Positions 33,097 to 42,943 of a stretch of DNA of 64,000 bases are shown piece by piece. Source of the stretch: Balnearium lithotrophicum (lineage in GTDB: Bacteria > Aquificota > Aquificia > Desulfurobacteriales > Desulfurobacteriaceae). The stretch lies in assembly GCF_900182585.1 (NCBI RefSeq), contig NZ_FXTM01000003.1, positions 1 through 64,000 of the forward strand. The letters run 5' to 3'. The notes below the pieces were generated by a model. It searched no databases. It was not told where the DNA came from and was given only the letters and a program-made list of their open reading frames with translations. The position numbers and the translations under genes are program-made. Numbering within the stretch: position 1 is the stretch's first letter; each line of letters opens with the position of its first letter.

Positions 33097-34947
33097 TTAG
33101 GTTCCTTCCGGTCTTTTAACGTCGTAAAGGATGTCATCCCAAGGATGTCTGTAGAGGGGCATTGCAAGGCGCTTTTCATCTAAGATGTGGCCGATAAATC
33201 CAATTGAACGTCCTAAGACAAAGAATGCGTTAAATGCTCCGGCTTCAATAAGCTCGTCAATTTCCTCCTCTGAGAAGCCCAAGCTCCTGAACATATCAAC
33301 TAAGAGAACACCAATAGTTCCATCAACGTTGAGAATCAGGTTCTCTTTCTTGGATGTCGTTACTTTCTCAACTTCAAGGGCATAGTTAAGGAGCTCTGTT
33401 GATGGAAAGTTCTCCTTGGCGAAGTTCTTGAGGAGCTCCACCCTCTTATCCGGGTTCTTTGTTGACTTAATTCTGTGTCCGATTCCTGGAATTGGTTTCT
33501 TTTCAACCTTTTTCATGTACTCGACAAACTCAAAGGGGTCCATCCCCTTCTCTTTTGCCATCTTGAAGTACTTGGCAGCTCCGTCAATAGCACCACCGAA
33601 CCTCGGGCCAATCGTTAAAAGTCCTGTTACGAGGGATGAAATTAGGTCCTTTCCAGCTCTTGCAGTTACCTTAGCATTGTGGGCTCCAGAGACTGCAGGT
33701 CCGTGGTCAGCAACAATCTTTAGGACCATATCGATAAACTGTGATGCCCAGCTTGGAAACTTCCTCTTAAACCATAGAAGTCCAATAACGTCTGCAATAG
33801 AGTATCCCTTCTCTACAACCTCGGAGATGGGAACTCCACAGTAAGTGGCCTCTTCTCCCCTGTCGTCCGAGATTGTACAGATGAAGTGAGTTGGTCTTCT
33901 AACCTTTCCGGCCTTTCTTGCCTTATCGTAGTCCTCAGGAATCGGTGGAACTTCAGGTTCTTCAATTTCTCCGATTTCTCCCTTGGCTTTCAAGTCCTCG
34001 TAAACAGAGCGTATAACCTCTGGAAAGTCGTTGAACGATTCGGGAACTATCGCACCTGCCTCTTTCAGAGCTCTGTTCTTAGCATCGGCAGTTTCCCTGT
34101 CTGCTCCAGCCTTTGCTCCAGCGTGGCCGAACTGAACCTCTCCTCCAAAGTGCTTGGCTATCGTTCCTATACACCAAGCAATTACAGGCTTTGTTATGTC
34201 TCCCCTCTTGATTGCCTCAGCAACCCTGTACTCTAACTCTCCACCTACTTCTCCCAACATTATCATGTACTTGACTGCCGGGTTCTTCTGGAATCTCATT
34301 AGGTGGTCTAAGAAGTCAGAACCTGGGAACCTGTCTCCACCGATTGCAATTCCCTCAACTATTCCATCTGCATTCCTTGCGATGATGTTTGAAAGCTCGT
34401 TAAAGAGACCTCCAGACCTTGTAACGAGTCCACAGGAACCGGGTCTGTGAAGCTTTGACTTGACAATGTTTTCAAGGGTTCCACCTGCGTTTCCAATCCT
34501 GAAGGCACCAGCTGCAATTCCACCGACTGTAGCTGGACCTATAATCCACTTTCCAGAGGCTTTTGCCCTTGCAGCCATATCCCTTGCAAGCCTCTCAGGA
34601 ATTCCCTCGGCAGTAATAGCAATAGTCCTTATTGTAGGGAGATTGATGGCCTCAATTGTTACGTCGTAAGCTGTTCTAAAGGAGGCAAAGTTAACTAAGA
34701 CATCGGCATCTGGGTGTTCCTCTGCAGCCTCTGTAGTTGATCTGTATATAGGAATCATAATCTCTTCAGTTCCGTAGAAGAACTTCTCAAATTTCCTGCT
34801 CTGTGTAGGAGCTACAATAGCAACGATTGATGGAGAACGACCTACAAGGTAGTCGTAGTCAAGCATTCTCTGAATAGCGTTTCTGTTCAAGTTCCAGAAA
34901 ATTGCCTTTGTATTTCTATCAAAAAGTATGTAGTCAGGCCTTGCCAT
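33097..34947 (-). CDS. aclA: ATP-citrate lyase, large catalytic subunit
   Basis: 617 residues from ATG 34947, behind GGAGGGG; an upstream start would run into aclB. With AclB it cleaves citrate to acetyl-CoA and oxaloacetate with ATP, the key step of the reductive TCA cycle. The succinyl-CoA-synthetase-like part has the phosphohistidine loop FGHAGAKAG (His275). The C-terminal third is citrate-synthase-like (citryl-CoA lyase), with GLLTIGPRFGGAIDGAAKYF and KPIPGIGHRIKSTKNPDKRV. It lies 10 bases downstream of aclB. Citryl-CoA synthetase plus separate lyase is ruled out by the fused lyase domain. Confidence 0.95.
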   Translation of the reverse strand: MARPDYILFDRNTKAIFWNLNRNAIQRMLDYDYLVGRSPSIVAIVAPTQSRKFEKFFYGTEEIMIPIYRSTTEAAEEHPDADVLVNFASFRTAYDVTIEAINLPTIRTIAITAEGIPERLARDMAARAKASGKWIIGPATVGGIAAGAFRIGNAGGTLENIVKSKLHRPGSCGLVTRSGGLFNELSNIIARNADGIVEGIAIGGDRFPGSDFLDHLMRFQKNPAVKYMIMLGEVGGELEYRVAEAIKRGDITKPVIAWCIGTIAKHFGGEVQFGHAGAKAGADRETADAKNRALKEAGAIVPESFNDFPEVIRSVYEDLKAKGEIGEIEEPEVPPIPEDYDKARKAGKVRRPTHFICTISDDRGEEATYCGVPISEVVEKGYSIADVIGLLWFKRKFPSWASQFIDMVLKIVADHGPAVSGAHNAKVTARAGKDLISSLVTGLLTIGPRFGGAIDGAAKYFKMAKEKGMDPFEFVEYMKKVEKKPIPGIGHRIKSTKNPDKRVELLKNFAKENFPSTELLNYALEVEKVTTSKKENLILNVDGTIGVLLVDMFRSLGFSEEEIDELIEAGAFNAFFVLGRSIGFIGHILDEKRLAMPLYRHPWDDILYDVKRPEGT

Positions 34948-34957
34948 TTTCCCCTCC

Positions 34958-36259
34958 TTATGGATTCTCCTTAAGAGCTTTTTCAACAATTGCCGTTATA
35001 TGGGTTTCAGGACCGTAAACCTCAATTGGAAGCCCGAGCTCCTCGGCAGCCTTCTTAATCTTTGCAAGTCCTACCTCGTAGTTTGGACCTCCGCGGCGAA
35101 CGTAAATCTTAACCCCAACTTCCTTCAGCTTATCTGCGTACTCCTTAAGGGCGTCAATGATACCGTCAAATGTCTTTGCTACGTCTGTGAAGTTTGCAAT
35201 TGCCCCACCTATGATGAGAATCTTTGGCCTTCCCTGAGGGTCCTTGTGACGTGTCATTAGGTCAAGAACTGTCTTAACATACTCCCTCGTTTCAGCCCTT
35301 GACGGGTTACCGGAGTACTCACCGTAGTTTGCAAGCTCCTTAACGTATCCCAAGTCTGCAACTGTGTCTGCATAAACAACAGAAGCTCCACCACCAGCGA
35401 CCAACGTCCAGATTCTTCCTTCAGGATTAAGAATTGTAAGTTTAAGGGAAGCTCCGGACTTTTCATCCATCTCCTTGATGTATTTCTCTTCAGGTGAGAG
35501 CTCCCCACCAAATCCTGCAGGAAACTCTAACTCTCCCCACTTCCTTCCAACTAAAAACTGGGCTGTATCATCAACCCTTCCAACAAAGTCAAGAGGATAG
35601 ACCTTATTACCAACCATTACAAGTGGGTTAATTTCAAGGTATGCAAAGTGCATATCCCTAAAGAACCTGTAGAGTCTCTTAACAAAGTCTGCGTACTTTT
35701 CCTTATCCTTTATTTCAGGTGGAACATTCTCCTCTATAAGCCTGTCAATCTCTTCTTCCGTTGCAAGAGGAGGAATGACAACTTCCTTCACCTTGTCCCA
35801 ATTCTCCTCAACATCAATTCCACCAAATGCAGACATGTAGATGTGGTCTCCGTCGTAACCAAGTGTCATTGCAACGTAGTACTCATCCTCCGGAGAGTGG
35901 GGAATACAGGGCTCAATGAGAAAGTGTGTCAACTTTCCCTTTTTACCCTTAATCTCAACCTCTTCCTCCATCTTCTTCTTAATCCACTCCTTGACAGTCT
36001 CGTAATCAACGTCACAGGGCTTTTCCTTCTTAAAGAGAATGAGCCCCAACTTTCCCCTCTTTCCAAAGAGCATGTCAGGTTTTGCAACGAGTGGGACTTC
36101 CTTCAGCCATGGGTACTTTTCAGGAAGTTTGTTGAGGTCCGTTTCTGGAGTTACGAGTACAGATTTGAAATCGTACTCAAATTCCGGTGAGAAATACTCG
36201 TTCCAGTGCTGGGCAAGAATTCTCTTGCCGTCGTACTCCCTAATTCCTCTCTGAGCCAT
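34958..36259 (-). CDS. aclB: ATP-citrate lyase, ATP-grasp subunit
   Basis: 433 residues; binds ATP and, with AclA, forms citryl-phosphate. The N-terminal ATP-grasp fold resembles succinyl-CoA synthetase beta (LVAKPDMLFGKRGKLGLI, HFLIEPCIPHSPEDEYYV, AYLEINPLVMVGNKVYPLDF), followed by a CoA-ligase-like domain (IWTLVAGGGASVVYADTVAD, KILIIGGAIANFTDVAKTFD). ATG 36259 follows GGAGGAG. It is first in the aclBA pair, only 33 bases after a hairpin that follows idh, so it depends either on read-through or on a promoter inside that gap. Confidence 0.95.
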   Translation of the reverse strand: MAQRGIREYDGKRILAQHWNEYFSPEFEYDFKSVLVTPETDLNKLPEKYPWLKEVPLVAKPDMLFGKRGKLGLILFKKEKPCDVDYETVKEWIKKKMEEEVEIKGKKGKLTHFLIEPCIPHSPEDEYYVAMTLGYDGDHIYMSAFGGIDVEENWDKVKEVVIPPLATEEEIDRLIEENVPPEIKDKEKYADFVKRLYRFFRDMHFAYLEINPLVMVGNKVYPLDFVGRVDDTAQFLVGRKWGELEFPAGFGGELSPEEKYIKEMDEKSGASLKLTILNPEGRIWTLVAGGGASVVYADTVADLGYVKELANYGEYSGNPSRAETREYVKTVLDLMTRHKDPQGRPKILIIGGAIANFTDVAKTFDGIIDALKEYADKLKEVGVKIYVRRGGPNYEVGLAKIKKAAEELGLPIEVYGPETHITAIVEKALKENP

Positions 36260-36287
36260 CTATCTCCTCCTAAATTAGTTACATACT

Positions 36288-36311
36288 AAAAAGGGGGGCA
36301 CAATGCCCCCC
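36288..36311 (-). terminator. Terminator-like hairpin between idh and aclB
   Basis: Minus strand: GGGGGGCA-TTG-TGCCCCCC (complement of 36293-36311) followed by TTTTT. It is the strongest of the hairpins in the reductive TCA cluster and lies 28 bases after the idh stop and 33 before aclB. Read-through would be needed for idh-aclBA cotranscription. Confidence 0.75.
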
Positions 36312-36339
36312 TAATTTTAACAACTTTTTAACAGTTTGT

Positions 36340-38547
36340 TTACAGGTTATCAATAATTTCGTTTAAGGTCTTTGAAGGCCTCATTGCTGCCGTTGTCTTA
36401 TCATCGTCAGGGTGGTAGTAACCTCCGATGTCCTTGGGAGTTCCCTCAGTCTGGGCAATTTCTGAAAGAATTTTCTCCTCGTTTTCTACCAATTTTGCAG
36501 CAACAGGTTCAAATATCTTGGCAAGTTCAGCATCCTCACTTTGAGCAGCCAACTCCTCAGCCCAGAACCTTGCAAGCCAATAGTGGCTTCCCCTCGTATC
36601 GAGCTGACCAACCTTTCTCTTGGGGGTCTTATCCTCGTCCAAGTACCTTTCAACGGCCTTTGATAGAGCTTCTGCCATAACTAAGATTTTCTTATTCTCA
36701 CTTCCACCCTGCTTGTAGGCAAGCTTCAGGGCCTCAACGAATGCTAAGTACTCACCCAAGGAATCCCACCTTAGGTGTCCTTCCTTAACAAACTGTTGAA
36801 CGTGCTTTGGAGCAGAGCCACCAGCTCCAGTTTCAAAGAGACCTCCTCCAGCAAGGAGGGGAACTATTGAGAGAGCCCTTGCAGATGTCCCAACCTCTAT
36901 GATTGGGAAGAGGTCTGTCAGATAGTCCCTCAGAACGTTTCCTGTTACGGAAATCGTGTCAAGTCCCTTTCTGAACCTCTCAAGTGTAAACTTCATTGCT
37001 TCCCTTGGAGGCTTGATGTACCACTCTACTCCTTCAAGGTCGTACTTCTGGAGCTCCTCCTTCACCTTCTCAATGAGCTCCCTGTCGTGGGCCCTCAAGG
37101 AGTCGAGCCAGAATACGATTGGAAGTCCAGTTTCCTTGGCCCTGTTAACTGCAAGCTTTACCCAGTCGCGAATTGCTATATCCTTTGCATGGCAGCTTCT
37201 GTAGATGTCCCCTTCTTCAACCTCATGCTCCATCAAGACATTTCCATCCTCATCAACAATCCTAAACTTACCGTTGCTTGGAGCAAAAAATGTTTTATCG
37301 TGGGAACCGTACTCCTCTGCCTTCATCGCCATAAGGCCGATGTTTTGAACGGTACCAACCTTTGTTGGGTCAAACTGTCCGCGAACTTTAACGTCCTCAA
37401 CAATTTCTGAGTACATTGTTGCATAACACCTATCTGGAACTGTTATTACACAGTCATCCGTCTCTCCACTTGGACCCCAACCCTGAAGTCCGTTTTTAAG
37501 AACTGCAGGAATTGATGCATCGATAATTACATCGTTCGGCCTGTGGAGGTTTGTTATTCCCCTATCAGAGTCAACCATGTAGAGCCTTGGTTGCTCCTTG
37601 TATATCTCCTCTAAGGTCTTCTTTATCTCCTCCTGCTTTTCTGGAGGTAGCTTTGAGAGTTTATTTTCAAGGTCGATAAGTCCCTTGTTAGGGTCAAATC
37701 CGATTTCCTCAAGTTCCTTTCCGTGTCTCTCAAAGAGTTTTTTATAGTAAACCCTTATTGCATCACCAAAAATAGCAGGGTCAGAGACCTTCATCATTGT
37801 AGCCTTAACGTGAAGGGAGAAGAGGATGTCCTTGAACTTGGCATCGTTTATGACTTCCTCAAAGAACTCCTTGAGCTTTCTCCTGCTCATAAACGTTCCA
37901 TCAACTACGTCCCCCATCCCCATATCAAACTCTTTTAGAACCTGAACGTTTCCATTCTCATCTACAAATTCATACCTGATTTTTGTATCCTTCTTCAGAG
38001 TTACAGACTTTTCATTCTCGTAGAAGTCTCCACTCTTCATGTAGGCAACGTAACTTTCACTCTTTGGAGACACCTCCTTCATTCTGTGTGGGTGTTTCTT
38101 TGCGTAGTTTTTCACAGGTGGAGCAATTCTCCTGTCGGAGTTACCCTGCCTTAGAACGGGGTTAACTACACTACCCACACACCTATCGTACTTGGCCTTT
38201 ATCTCCTTCTCTTCCTCGGTTTGAGGGTTTTCAGGGTAGTCTGGTAGGTCAAAGCCCTGTGACTGGAGCTCCTTTATAGCCTCAACAAGCTGTGGTACGG
38301 AGGCTGAGATGTTTGGAAGCTTAACTATGTTGGCCTCTGGCTTGTGAACCAATTCACCCAAGTATGCAAGGTCATCGGGAGCATAACCAAATTGAGCAAG
38401 TATTCTTCCGGCAAGTGAAATATCCTTTAGGTCAACGTTAACACCTGCATGTTTTACAAACTGTCTTACTATTGGAAGAAGTGAATAGGTTGCAAGTAAA
38501 GGTGCCTCATCGGTCTTCGTCCAGACAATAGTTGGCCTTTTTGCCAT
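36340..38547 (-). CDS. icd: Isocitrate dehydrogenase, monomeric NADP type
   Basis: 735 residues, the length of the monomeric ~80-kDa class. Start [20 protein letters not shown], then [57 protein letters not shown] and [17 protein letters not shown] are class signatures. In this context it likely carboxylates 2-oxoglutarate to isocitrate, the reductive direction. Monomeric IDH is also known from other reductive-TCA bacteria such as Chlorobium. It lies between acn and aclBA, each separated by a hairpin. Confidence 0.95.
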   Translation of the reverse strand: MAKRPTIVWTKTDEAPLLATYSLLPIVRQFVKHAGVNVDLKDISLAGRILAQFGYAPDDLAYLGELVHKPEANIVKLPNISASVPQLVEAIKELQSQGFDLPDYPENPQTEEEKEIKAKYDRCVGSVVNPVLRQGNSDRRIAPPVKNYAKKHPHRMKEVSPKSESYVAYMKSGDFYENEKSVTLKKDTKIRYEFVDENGNVQVLKEFDMGMGDVVDGTFMSRRKLKEFFEEVINDAKFKDILFSLHVKATMMKVSDPAIFGDAIRVYYKKLFERHGKELEEIGFDPNKGLIDLENKLSKLPPEKQEEIKKTLEEIYKEQPRLYMVDSDRGITNLHRPNDVIIDASIPAVLKNGLQGWGPSGETDDCVITVPDRCYATMYSEIVEDVKVRGQFDPTKVGTVQNIGLMAMKAEEYGSHDKTFFAPSNGKFRIVDEDGNVLMEHEVEEGDIYRSCHAKDIAIRDWVKLAVNRAKETGLPIVFWLDSLRAHDRELIEKVKEELQKYDLEGVEWYIKPPREAMKFTLERFRKGLDTISVTGNVLRDYLTDLFPIIEVGTSARALSIVPLLAGGGLFETGAGGSAPKHVQQFVKEGHLRWDSLGEYLAFVEALKLAYKQGGSENKKILVMAEALSKAVERYLDEDKTPKRKVGQLDTRGSHYWLARFWAEELAAQSEDAELAKIFEPVAAKLVENEEKILSEIAQTEGTPKDIGGYYHPDDDKTTAAMRPSKTLNEIIDNL

Positions 38548-38575
38548 ACTTTCCTCCTCCTTTAAGATATTTTAA

Positions 38576-38590
38576 GGGGGCAGAGCCCCC
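38576..38590 (-). terminator. Hairpin between acn and idh (weak terminator or processing site)
   Basis: GGGGGC-TCT-GCCCCC on the minus strand starts six bases after the acn stop; it is followed by TTAAAATATC rather than a clear U-run, and the idh start is 28 bases further on. It may be an attenuator or a stabilising 3' end rather than a full terminator. Confidence 0.6.
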
Positions 38591-38596
38591 TATTGT

Positions 38597-40549
38597 TTAG
38601 TTGTTCTGTCCTTCAAACTTCTGCTTAACGTAGGCCAATACGCCACCAGCCTTAATGATTTCAACCTGACGCTTGTTTAGTCCATGCTTTGTAGGTATTG
38701 ATATACCTTTCGTTCTGTTTATTACTGTTATGATGTTGTCCTCTCCAGGTGCAAAGTTTGAAAGGTCAATCTCCAACCAGTCCCCCTGGTCAATCTTGTC
38801 GTAGTCCTCCTTGTTTACAAATACAAGCGGAAGAATTCCAAAGTTGATTAGGTTCGCATGGTGAATACGGGCAAAGGACTTGGCAATAACTGCCTTAATT
38901 CCAAGGTACATTGGTCCTATCGCCGCGTGTTCCCTTGAAGAACCCTGACCGTAGTTTTCTCCACCTACGATAAATCCACCTCCTTTCTCCTTAGCCCTTT
39001 GAGCAAACGTTTCGTCTACAACGGAGTAAACGTATTCAGAGATTGCAGGAATGTTTGAACGCAGTGGGAGAATCTTTGCCCCACCCGGTATGATGTGGTC
39101 CGTTGTTATGTTATCGCCAACCTTAAGGAGAACCTCTCCCTCAAGCTTATCTCCAAGAGGTTCCTTGTATCCTACATAGTTGATTGTTGGACCCTTGTAG
39201 ATTTCAACCTCATCCGGGTCTGCAGCTGGGGCAAAAATCATTGAGTCGTCAATCTCAAATTTTTCGGGAAGGAATACCTTAATTTCCTCAAGTCCCAAAT
39301 CCCTCGGGTCTGTTATTACACCCTTCATGGCCGTTGCTGCAGCCGTTTCTGGAGATGCAAGGTAAACCTGAGCATCCTTTGTTCCTGAACGTCCGTAGAA
39401 GTTCCTGTTGAACGTCCTTACGGAAACGCCTCCTGAAGGTGGTGCAAATCCCATTCCAATACAGGGACCGCAGGCATTTTCGAGAATTCTGAATCCTGCC
39501 CTTAGGAAAACATCGTAGTAACCTTCCTTGTCCATCATTCTGAGTACCTGCTTCGAACCGGGAGAGATGGCTGCCGATACGAGAGGGTGAACCATCTTTC
39601 CTGTTCTCTTAAACATTTCCCCTACAGTTTTAAGATCCCTGTAGGATGAGTTTGTACATGAACCGATTGCAACTTGGTGAACTCTCAATCCTTCAACTTC
39701 TTTAACCTTTTTGACGTTGTCCGGCATGTGGGGGCAGGCAATGAGGGGTTCAAGTTCGGAGAGGTCTATATCTATAACCTCATCGTAGGTCGCATCAGGG
39801 TCAGCCTGTAGAGGTCTCCACTGGGCTTCCCTTCCCTGAGCTTTCATAAAGAGGTATGTCTGCTCATCACTTGGGAATATTGATGTTGTTGCACCTAATT
39901 CTGCTCCCATGTTAGTAATTGTTGCCCTCTCGGGAACTGTTAAATACTTAACACCCTCTCCACCGTACTCAAATATCCTTCCAAGTCCACCTTTAACTGT
40001 TAATCTCCTGAGGAGCTCCAGGATAATGTCCTTAGCAGAAACAAAAGGTCTCAGCTTGCCGTATAGGTTTACCCTTACAACCTTTGGCATTGTAAGGTAG
40101 AATGGCTCTCCCGCCATTGCGAGGGCTACGTCCATTCCACCGGCACCTATTGCAAGCATTCCGATTCCACCGGAGGTAGGTGTATGGGAGTCTGAACCTA
40201 AGAGGGTCTTTCCGGGAACTGCAAACCTTTCAAGGTGAACCTGGTGGCATATGCCATTTCCGGCCTTGCTGAAGAAAACTCCAAACTTTGCAGCTGCTGT
40301 TTGGAGGAAGAGGTGGTCGTTTGCGTTTTCAGGTCCTCCTGCCTGGAGTGTGTTGTGGTCAACGTAGGAAACAGAGAGCTCCGTTTGAACCTTCGGAAGC
40401 CCCATAGCCTCAAAGTGGAGGTACGCCATCGTTCCAGTAGCATCCTGAGTGAGGGTCTGGTCAATCCTTATGGCTATAGGCTTTCCCGGGGTCATGTCCC
40501 CCTCAACTAAGTGGGTCTTGATGATTTTTTGTACAATGTTTAGTCCCAT
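38597..40549 (-). CDS. acn: Aconitate hydratase
   Basis: 650 residues; interconverts isocitrate and citrate through a 4Fe-4S cluster. Cluster cysteines appear in AIGSCTNSSYRDLK and ENACGPCIGMGFAPPSGG. Other blocks: IRIDQTLTQDATGTMAYLHF, GSDSHTPTSGGIGMLAIGAG, and the swivelling domain's GGENYGQGSSREHAA. The size is between AcnA (~890) and isopropylmalate isomerase, as in the short 'putative aconitase' clade (mitochondrial-like order). It starts the acn-idh-aclBA series and has its own promoter. Confidence 0.93.
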   Translation of the reverse strand: MGLNIVQKIIKTHLVEGDMTPGKPIAIRIDQTLTQDATGTMAYLHFEAMGLPKVQTELSVSYVDHNTLQAGGPENANDHLFLQTAAAKFGVFFSKAGNGICHQVHLERFAVPGKTLLGSDSHTPTSGGIGMLAIGAGGMDVALAMAGEPFYLTMPKVVRVNLYGKLRPFVSAKDIILELLRRLTVKGGLGRIFEYGGEGVKYLTVPERATITNMGAELGATTSIFPSDEQTYLFMKAQGREAQWRPLQADPDATYDEVIDIDLSELEPLIACPHMPDNVKKVKEVEGLRVHQVAIGSCTNSSYRDLKTVGEMFKRTGKMVHPLVSAAISPGSKQVLRMMDKEGYYDVFLRAGFRILENACGPCIGMGFAPPSGGVSVRTFNRNFYGRSGTKDAQVYLASPETAAATAMKGVITDPRDLGLEEIKVFLPEKFEIDDSMIFAPAADPDEVEIYKGPTINYVGYKEPLGDKLEGEVLLKVGDNITTDHIIPGGAKILPLRSNIPAISEYVYSVVDETFAQRAKEKGGGFIVGGENYGQGSSREHAAIGPMYLGIKAVIAKSFARIHHANLINFGILPLVFVNKEDYDKIDQGDWLEIDLSNFAPGEDNIITVINRTKGISIPTKHGLNKRQVEIIKAGGVLAYVKQKFEGQNN

Positions 40550-40593
40550 CTTTCCTCCCTATATTTAAATTCTCCATTGCTTTCGAAAAGTTA

Positions 40594-40628
40594 GTAAAAA
40601 TTATGTAAAAATTTTGTAAAAATTTCAA
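40594..40628. promoter_or_regulatory. acn promoter over three 11-bp direct repeats
   Basis: Minus strand: TTGAAA (40628-40623), 17 bases, CATAAT (40605-40600) forms a good promoter for acn. The same bases contain three tandem 11-bp units beginning at 40594, 40605 and 40616: GTAAAAATTAT, GTAAAAATTTT, GTAAAAATTTC. The A-tracts are spaced one helical turn apart, which should bend the DNA. The rtcB gene starts 17 bases further on in the other direction. Confidence 0.6.
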
Positions 40629-40644
40629 TAGAAGGGGAAAATCT

Positions 40645-41820
40645 ATGGAACCAGTTGTAATAGAGGGAAGGGTTCCGATATACGTCTATGCAAAAGACTT
40701 GGAACCAGGAGTTTTAAACCAGATAGAGAGAATAAGGGACTTACCCCTTTTTAGGGAAAGAATTGTAATTATGCCTGACTGCCATGCAGGAAAGGGATGT
40801 GTTATAGGTTTTACAGGTTACTTCGACGACGTAGTAATTCCAAACATAGTTGGAGTTGACATAGGCTGTGGTGTTTACACGTATCCACTCAACATAAAGG
40901 TTAACAGGGAAAATCCGAGAGAAGAAATAGACCTTAGAAAGTTTGATGCTTTTGTAAAGGGTAAAATTCCAATAGGACTTACATCCAGAACAAAGTCAAA
41001 TGCTAAGAAACTCCCCCTTTCTAAGGAGGATAGGGAGCTCCTCTCAGAGATTCGCTTCGTCCTTATAAATACCTACGGGATAGACCTTCAGGAGCCACTA
41101 CTCCAAGTTGGAACCTTAGGAAGTGGAAATCACTTTTTGGAGTTGGGAGTAGATGATGAAGGTCAGCTTTACCTAACTGTTCATACAGGCTCAAGAAACT
41201 TGGGTTTAAGGGTTTGTAACTTTTTCTACAACAAAGCAAAGGAGTACACGAAAAAAGTTATGCCAAACCTACCGAAGGAGCTTTCAATCCTTCCTATTAA
41301 TAAGGGAGGAAAGGAGTACATAAGGGCTATGAGGTTAGCCCAAAGATATGCCGACCTTAACAGGAGGGTAATTTTAAAAATCATTGTTGAGGAATTCTTC
41401 AAGGAAGAATTTCAGGAGGAGAGAATTATAAGGAGCGTTCACAACTATATAGATGTTGATAGGGACATGTGCGTTAGGAAAGGGGCTATCTCTGCCCACT
41501 TGGGGGAAAGGGTAGTTATCCCCTTTAATCTTACAACTGGATTAATTGTAGGAAAGGGAAAGGGAGTTAGGGAACTTAACTTTTCTGCTCCCCATGGGGC
41601 TGGAAGAAAGGTTAGCAGAAAAAAGGCAAAAGAACTCTTTTCTGTCAGTGAATTTAGAAAGGCTGTTGAGGAAGCGGGCGTTTACTCTTCTACAGTTTCA
41701 AGGGAAACCCTTGATGAGGCCCCCTTTGCATACAAGGACCCTAAAGAGATTTTGGAGTTTCTTCCAAAGACCGTTGAAATAGAAAAGTTTATAAAACCAA
41801 TATATAACCTGAAGGGATAA
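40645..41820 (+). CDS. rtcB: RtcB-family RNA ligase, short form
   Basis: 391 residues; GTP/Mn-dependent ligase joining 2',3'-cyclic phosphate or 3'-phosphate RNA to 5'-OH ends, for tRNA or stress RNA repair. MPDCHAGKGCVIGFTGYF, VGVDIGCGVYTY, VGTLGSGNHFLELG, HTGSRNLG and APHGAGRKVSRKKAKE (guanylylated histidine) are present. It is the short bacterial type rather than the ~480-residue archaeal form. No archease or RtcA gene is adjacent. Terminated by a hairpin that touches its stop codon, and divergent from acn. Confidence 0.92.
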   Translation: MEPVVIEGRVPIYVYAKDLEPGVLNQIERIRDLPLFRERIVIMPDCHAGKGCVIGFTGYFDDVVIPNIVGVDIGCGVYTYPLNIKVNRENPREEIDLRKFDAFVKGKIPIGLTSRTKSNAKKLPLSKEDRELLSEIRFVLINTYGIDLQEPLLQVGTLGSGNHFLELGVDDEGQLYLTVHTGSRNLGLRVCNFFYNKAKEYTKKVMPNLPKELSILPINKGGKEYIRAMRLAQRYADLNRRVILKIIVEEFFKEEFQEERIIRSVHNYIDVDRDMCVRKGAISAHLGERVVIPFNLTTGLIVGKGKGVRELNFSAPHGAGRKVSRKKAKELFSVSEFRKAVEEAGVYSSTVSRETLDEAPFAYKDPKEILEFLPKTVEIEKFIKPIYNLKG

Positions 41821-41845
41821 GCCGGCCATTTAGCCGGCAAATTTT
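41821..41845 (+). terminator. Terminator of rtcB
   Basis: GCCGGC-CATTTA-GCCGGC (41821-41838) followed by AAATTTTT starts directly after the stop codon. It also lies just past the convergent stop of the 357-residue gene and could serve it, though the minus-strand U-run is poor. Confidence 0.7.
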
Positions 41846-42918
41846 TAAGCAACAGGATATGCAAATGGTGGCCTTTCCTCAACTAACTTGATGTCCTTGG
41901 CCTCCTTCGGTAGGGGAACAACTTTAGTCCTTTCCACCCACCTCTCAGGAAGGTGGATTCTCCTTTTACCTATTCTTATTACGGCAGGTGCAACCTTTGC
42001 CTTGTACTTAATCCTTACCCCCCAAACCTTTCTTCCGAATTTGTTCTCAAACTCGCCAGGCCCCTCTAACTCTATATCCTTAGCAGAACCTGGGAAGTAG
42101 ATTCTCTTTGCGTAGTGTCTATCCCTACCCTCGTGATAGTAAACAAGCCACAAAACCTTTCCTTCCTTGTACTTAGCCTCTGTTGGTATGTACTTCTCGG
42201 CTTTCTCCTCCTCCTCTAAGAGCCTCTGGACGTACTGCTCAATCGTTTCATCTTCCCTTATCTCGTTCTCAGTCCAAACTTCAAACTCGACTTTCCACCC
42301 CTTAACAGTAGCAATTATGTTTGCAAGCTTAACGTTTCTCTCCTCTTCTCTCTCAACAAGCTCGTCTATCCTATCTAAAATATCCTCAAACCTCTCCCTG
42401 AAATCGGGAAGCTTTGTAACTGCAACTATTATGTCTCCCTGTTTCTTCAGCCTTTCGAGCGTCTCCTCGCTCTCTGCCAAAACCATTGCCTTTCTTATTT
42501 CACAGAAGTTTCTCCTTAACTCCTCAAGGATTTCTGGAGAAAGCTTTAAGTCAACAACGCTCTCAAGGATTTCCTTGAGAATCTTCTCAGGAATCTCCTT
42601 TAACCTCTCATCTATCGTTTTATTTTCGCTTCCCCAGGGGGAGTACTCCTTATCCCAGTTTTTGTACCTTGCTATGTAGTTTGCCAGTCTGACCGTTACC
42701 CTGTTCTCCTCAAGGGCAACCTCCCTCAACTCCTCAACCATTGAGCCAAACTTCTTCTTCCAGAAGGGTGAATAGGTTAGCGTGCAGAGGTAATCTGAGC
42801 GTTTCTTGAGGTCTGTAAGCTGCTCAGGTGTTTCAACCTCCAACATCTCATCTCTGATTATGCAGTTTATTCTCCTTATGTCATCCGGTCCTTCTACTCT
42901 TCCGTAGATGTGTGCCAT
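41845..42918 (-). CDS. Uncharacterised protein with an internal 81-residue duplication
   Basis: 357 residues, soluble, very charged. I recognise no family. Residues 15-95 and 135-215 align without a gap with 28 of 81 identities, each ending in a block like LANYIARYKNW or LANIIATVKGW, so the N-terminal two-thirds is a tandem duplication. The remainder (about 250-357) appears beta-rich: VLWLVYYHEGRDRHYAKRIY, AKDIELEGPGEFENKFGRKV, RIGKRRIHLPERW. It follows the 647-residue unknown across a 46-base gap with a hairpin. ATG 42918 lies behind GGGAGGGAG. A regulatory or structural role is more likely than an enzymatic one, but this is a guess. Confidence 0.8.
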   Translation of the reverse strand: MAHIYGRVEGPDDIRRINCIIRDEMLEVETPEQLTDLKKRSDYLCTLTYSPFWKKKFGSMVEELREVALEENRVTVRLANYIARYKNWDKEYSPWGSENKTIDERLKEIPEKILKEILESVVDLKLSPEILEELRRNFCEIRKAMVLAESEETLERLKKQGDIIVAVTKLPDFRERFEDILDRIDELVEREEERNVKLANIIATVKGWKVEFEVWTENEIREDETIEQYVQRLLEEEEKAEKYIPTEAKYKEGKVLWLVYYHEGRDRHYAKRIYFPGSAKDIELEGPGEFENKFGRKVWGVRIKYKAKVAPAVIRIGKRRIHLPERWVERTKVVPLPKEAKDIKLVEERPPFAYPVA

Positions 42919-42943
42919 CTCTCCCTCCCAATATTTAGTTTAA

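Noticed and set aside
33097-34947. Citryl-CoA synthetase plus separate citryl-CoA lyase
   Set aside because: The large subunit carries a fused citrate-synthase-like lyase domain, so this is ATP-citrate lyase AclA.
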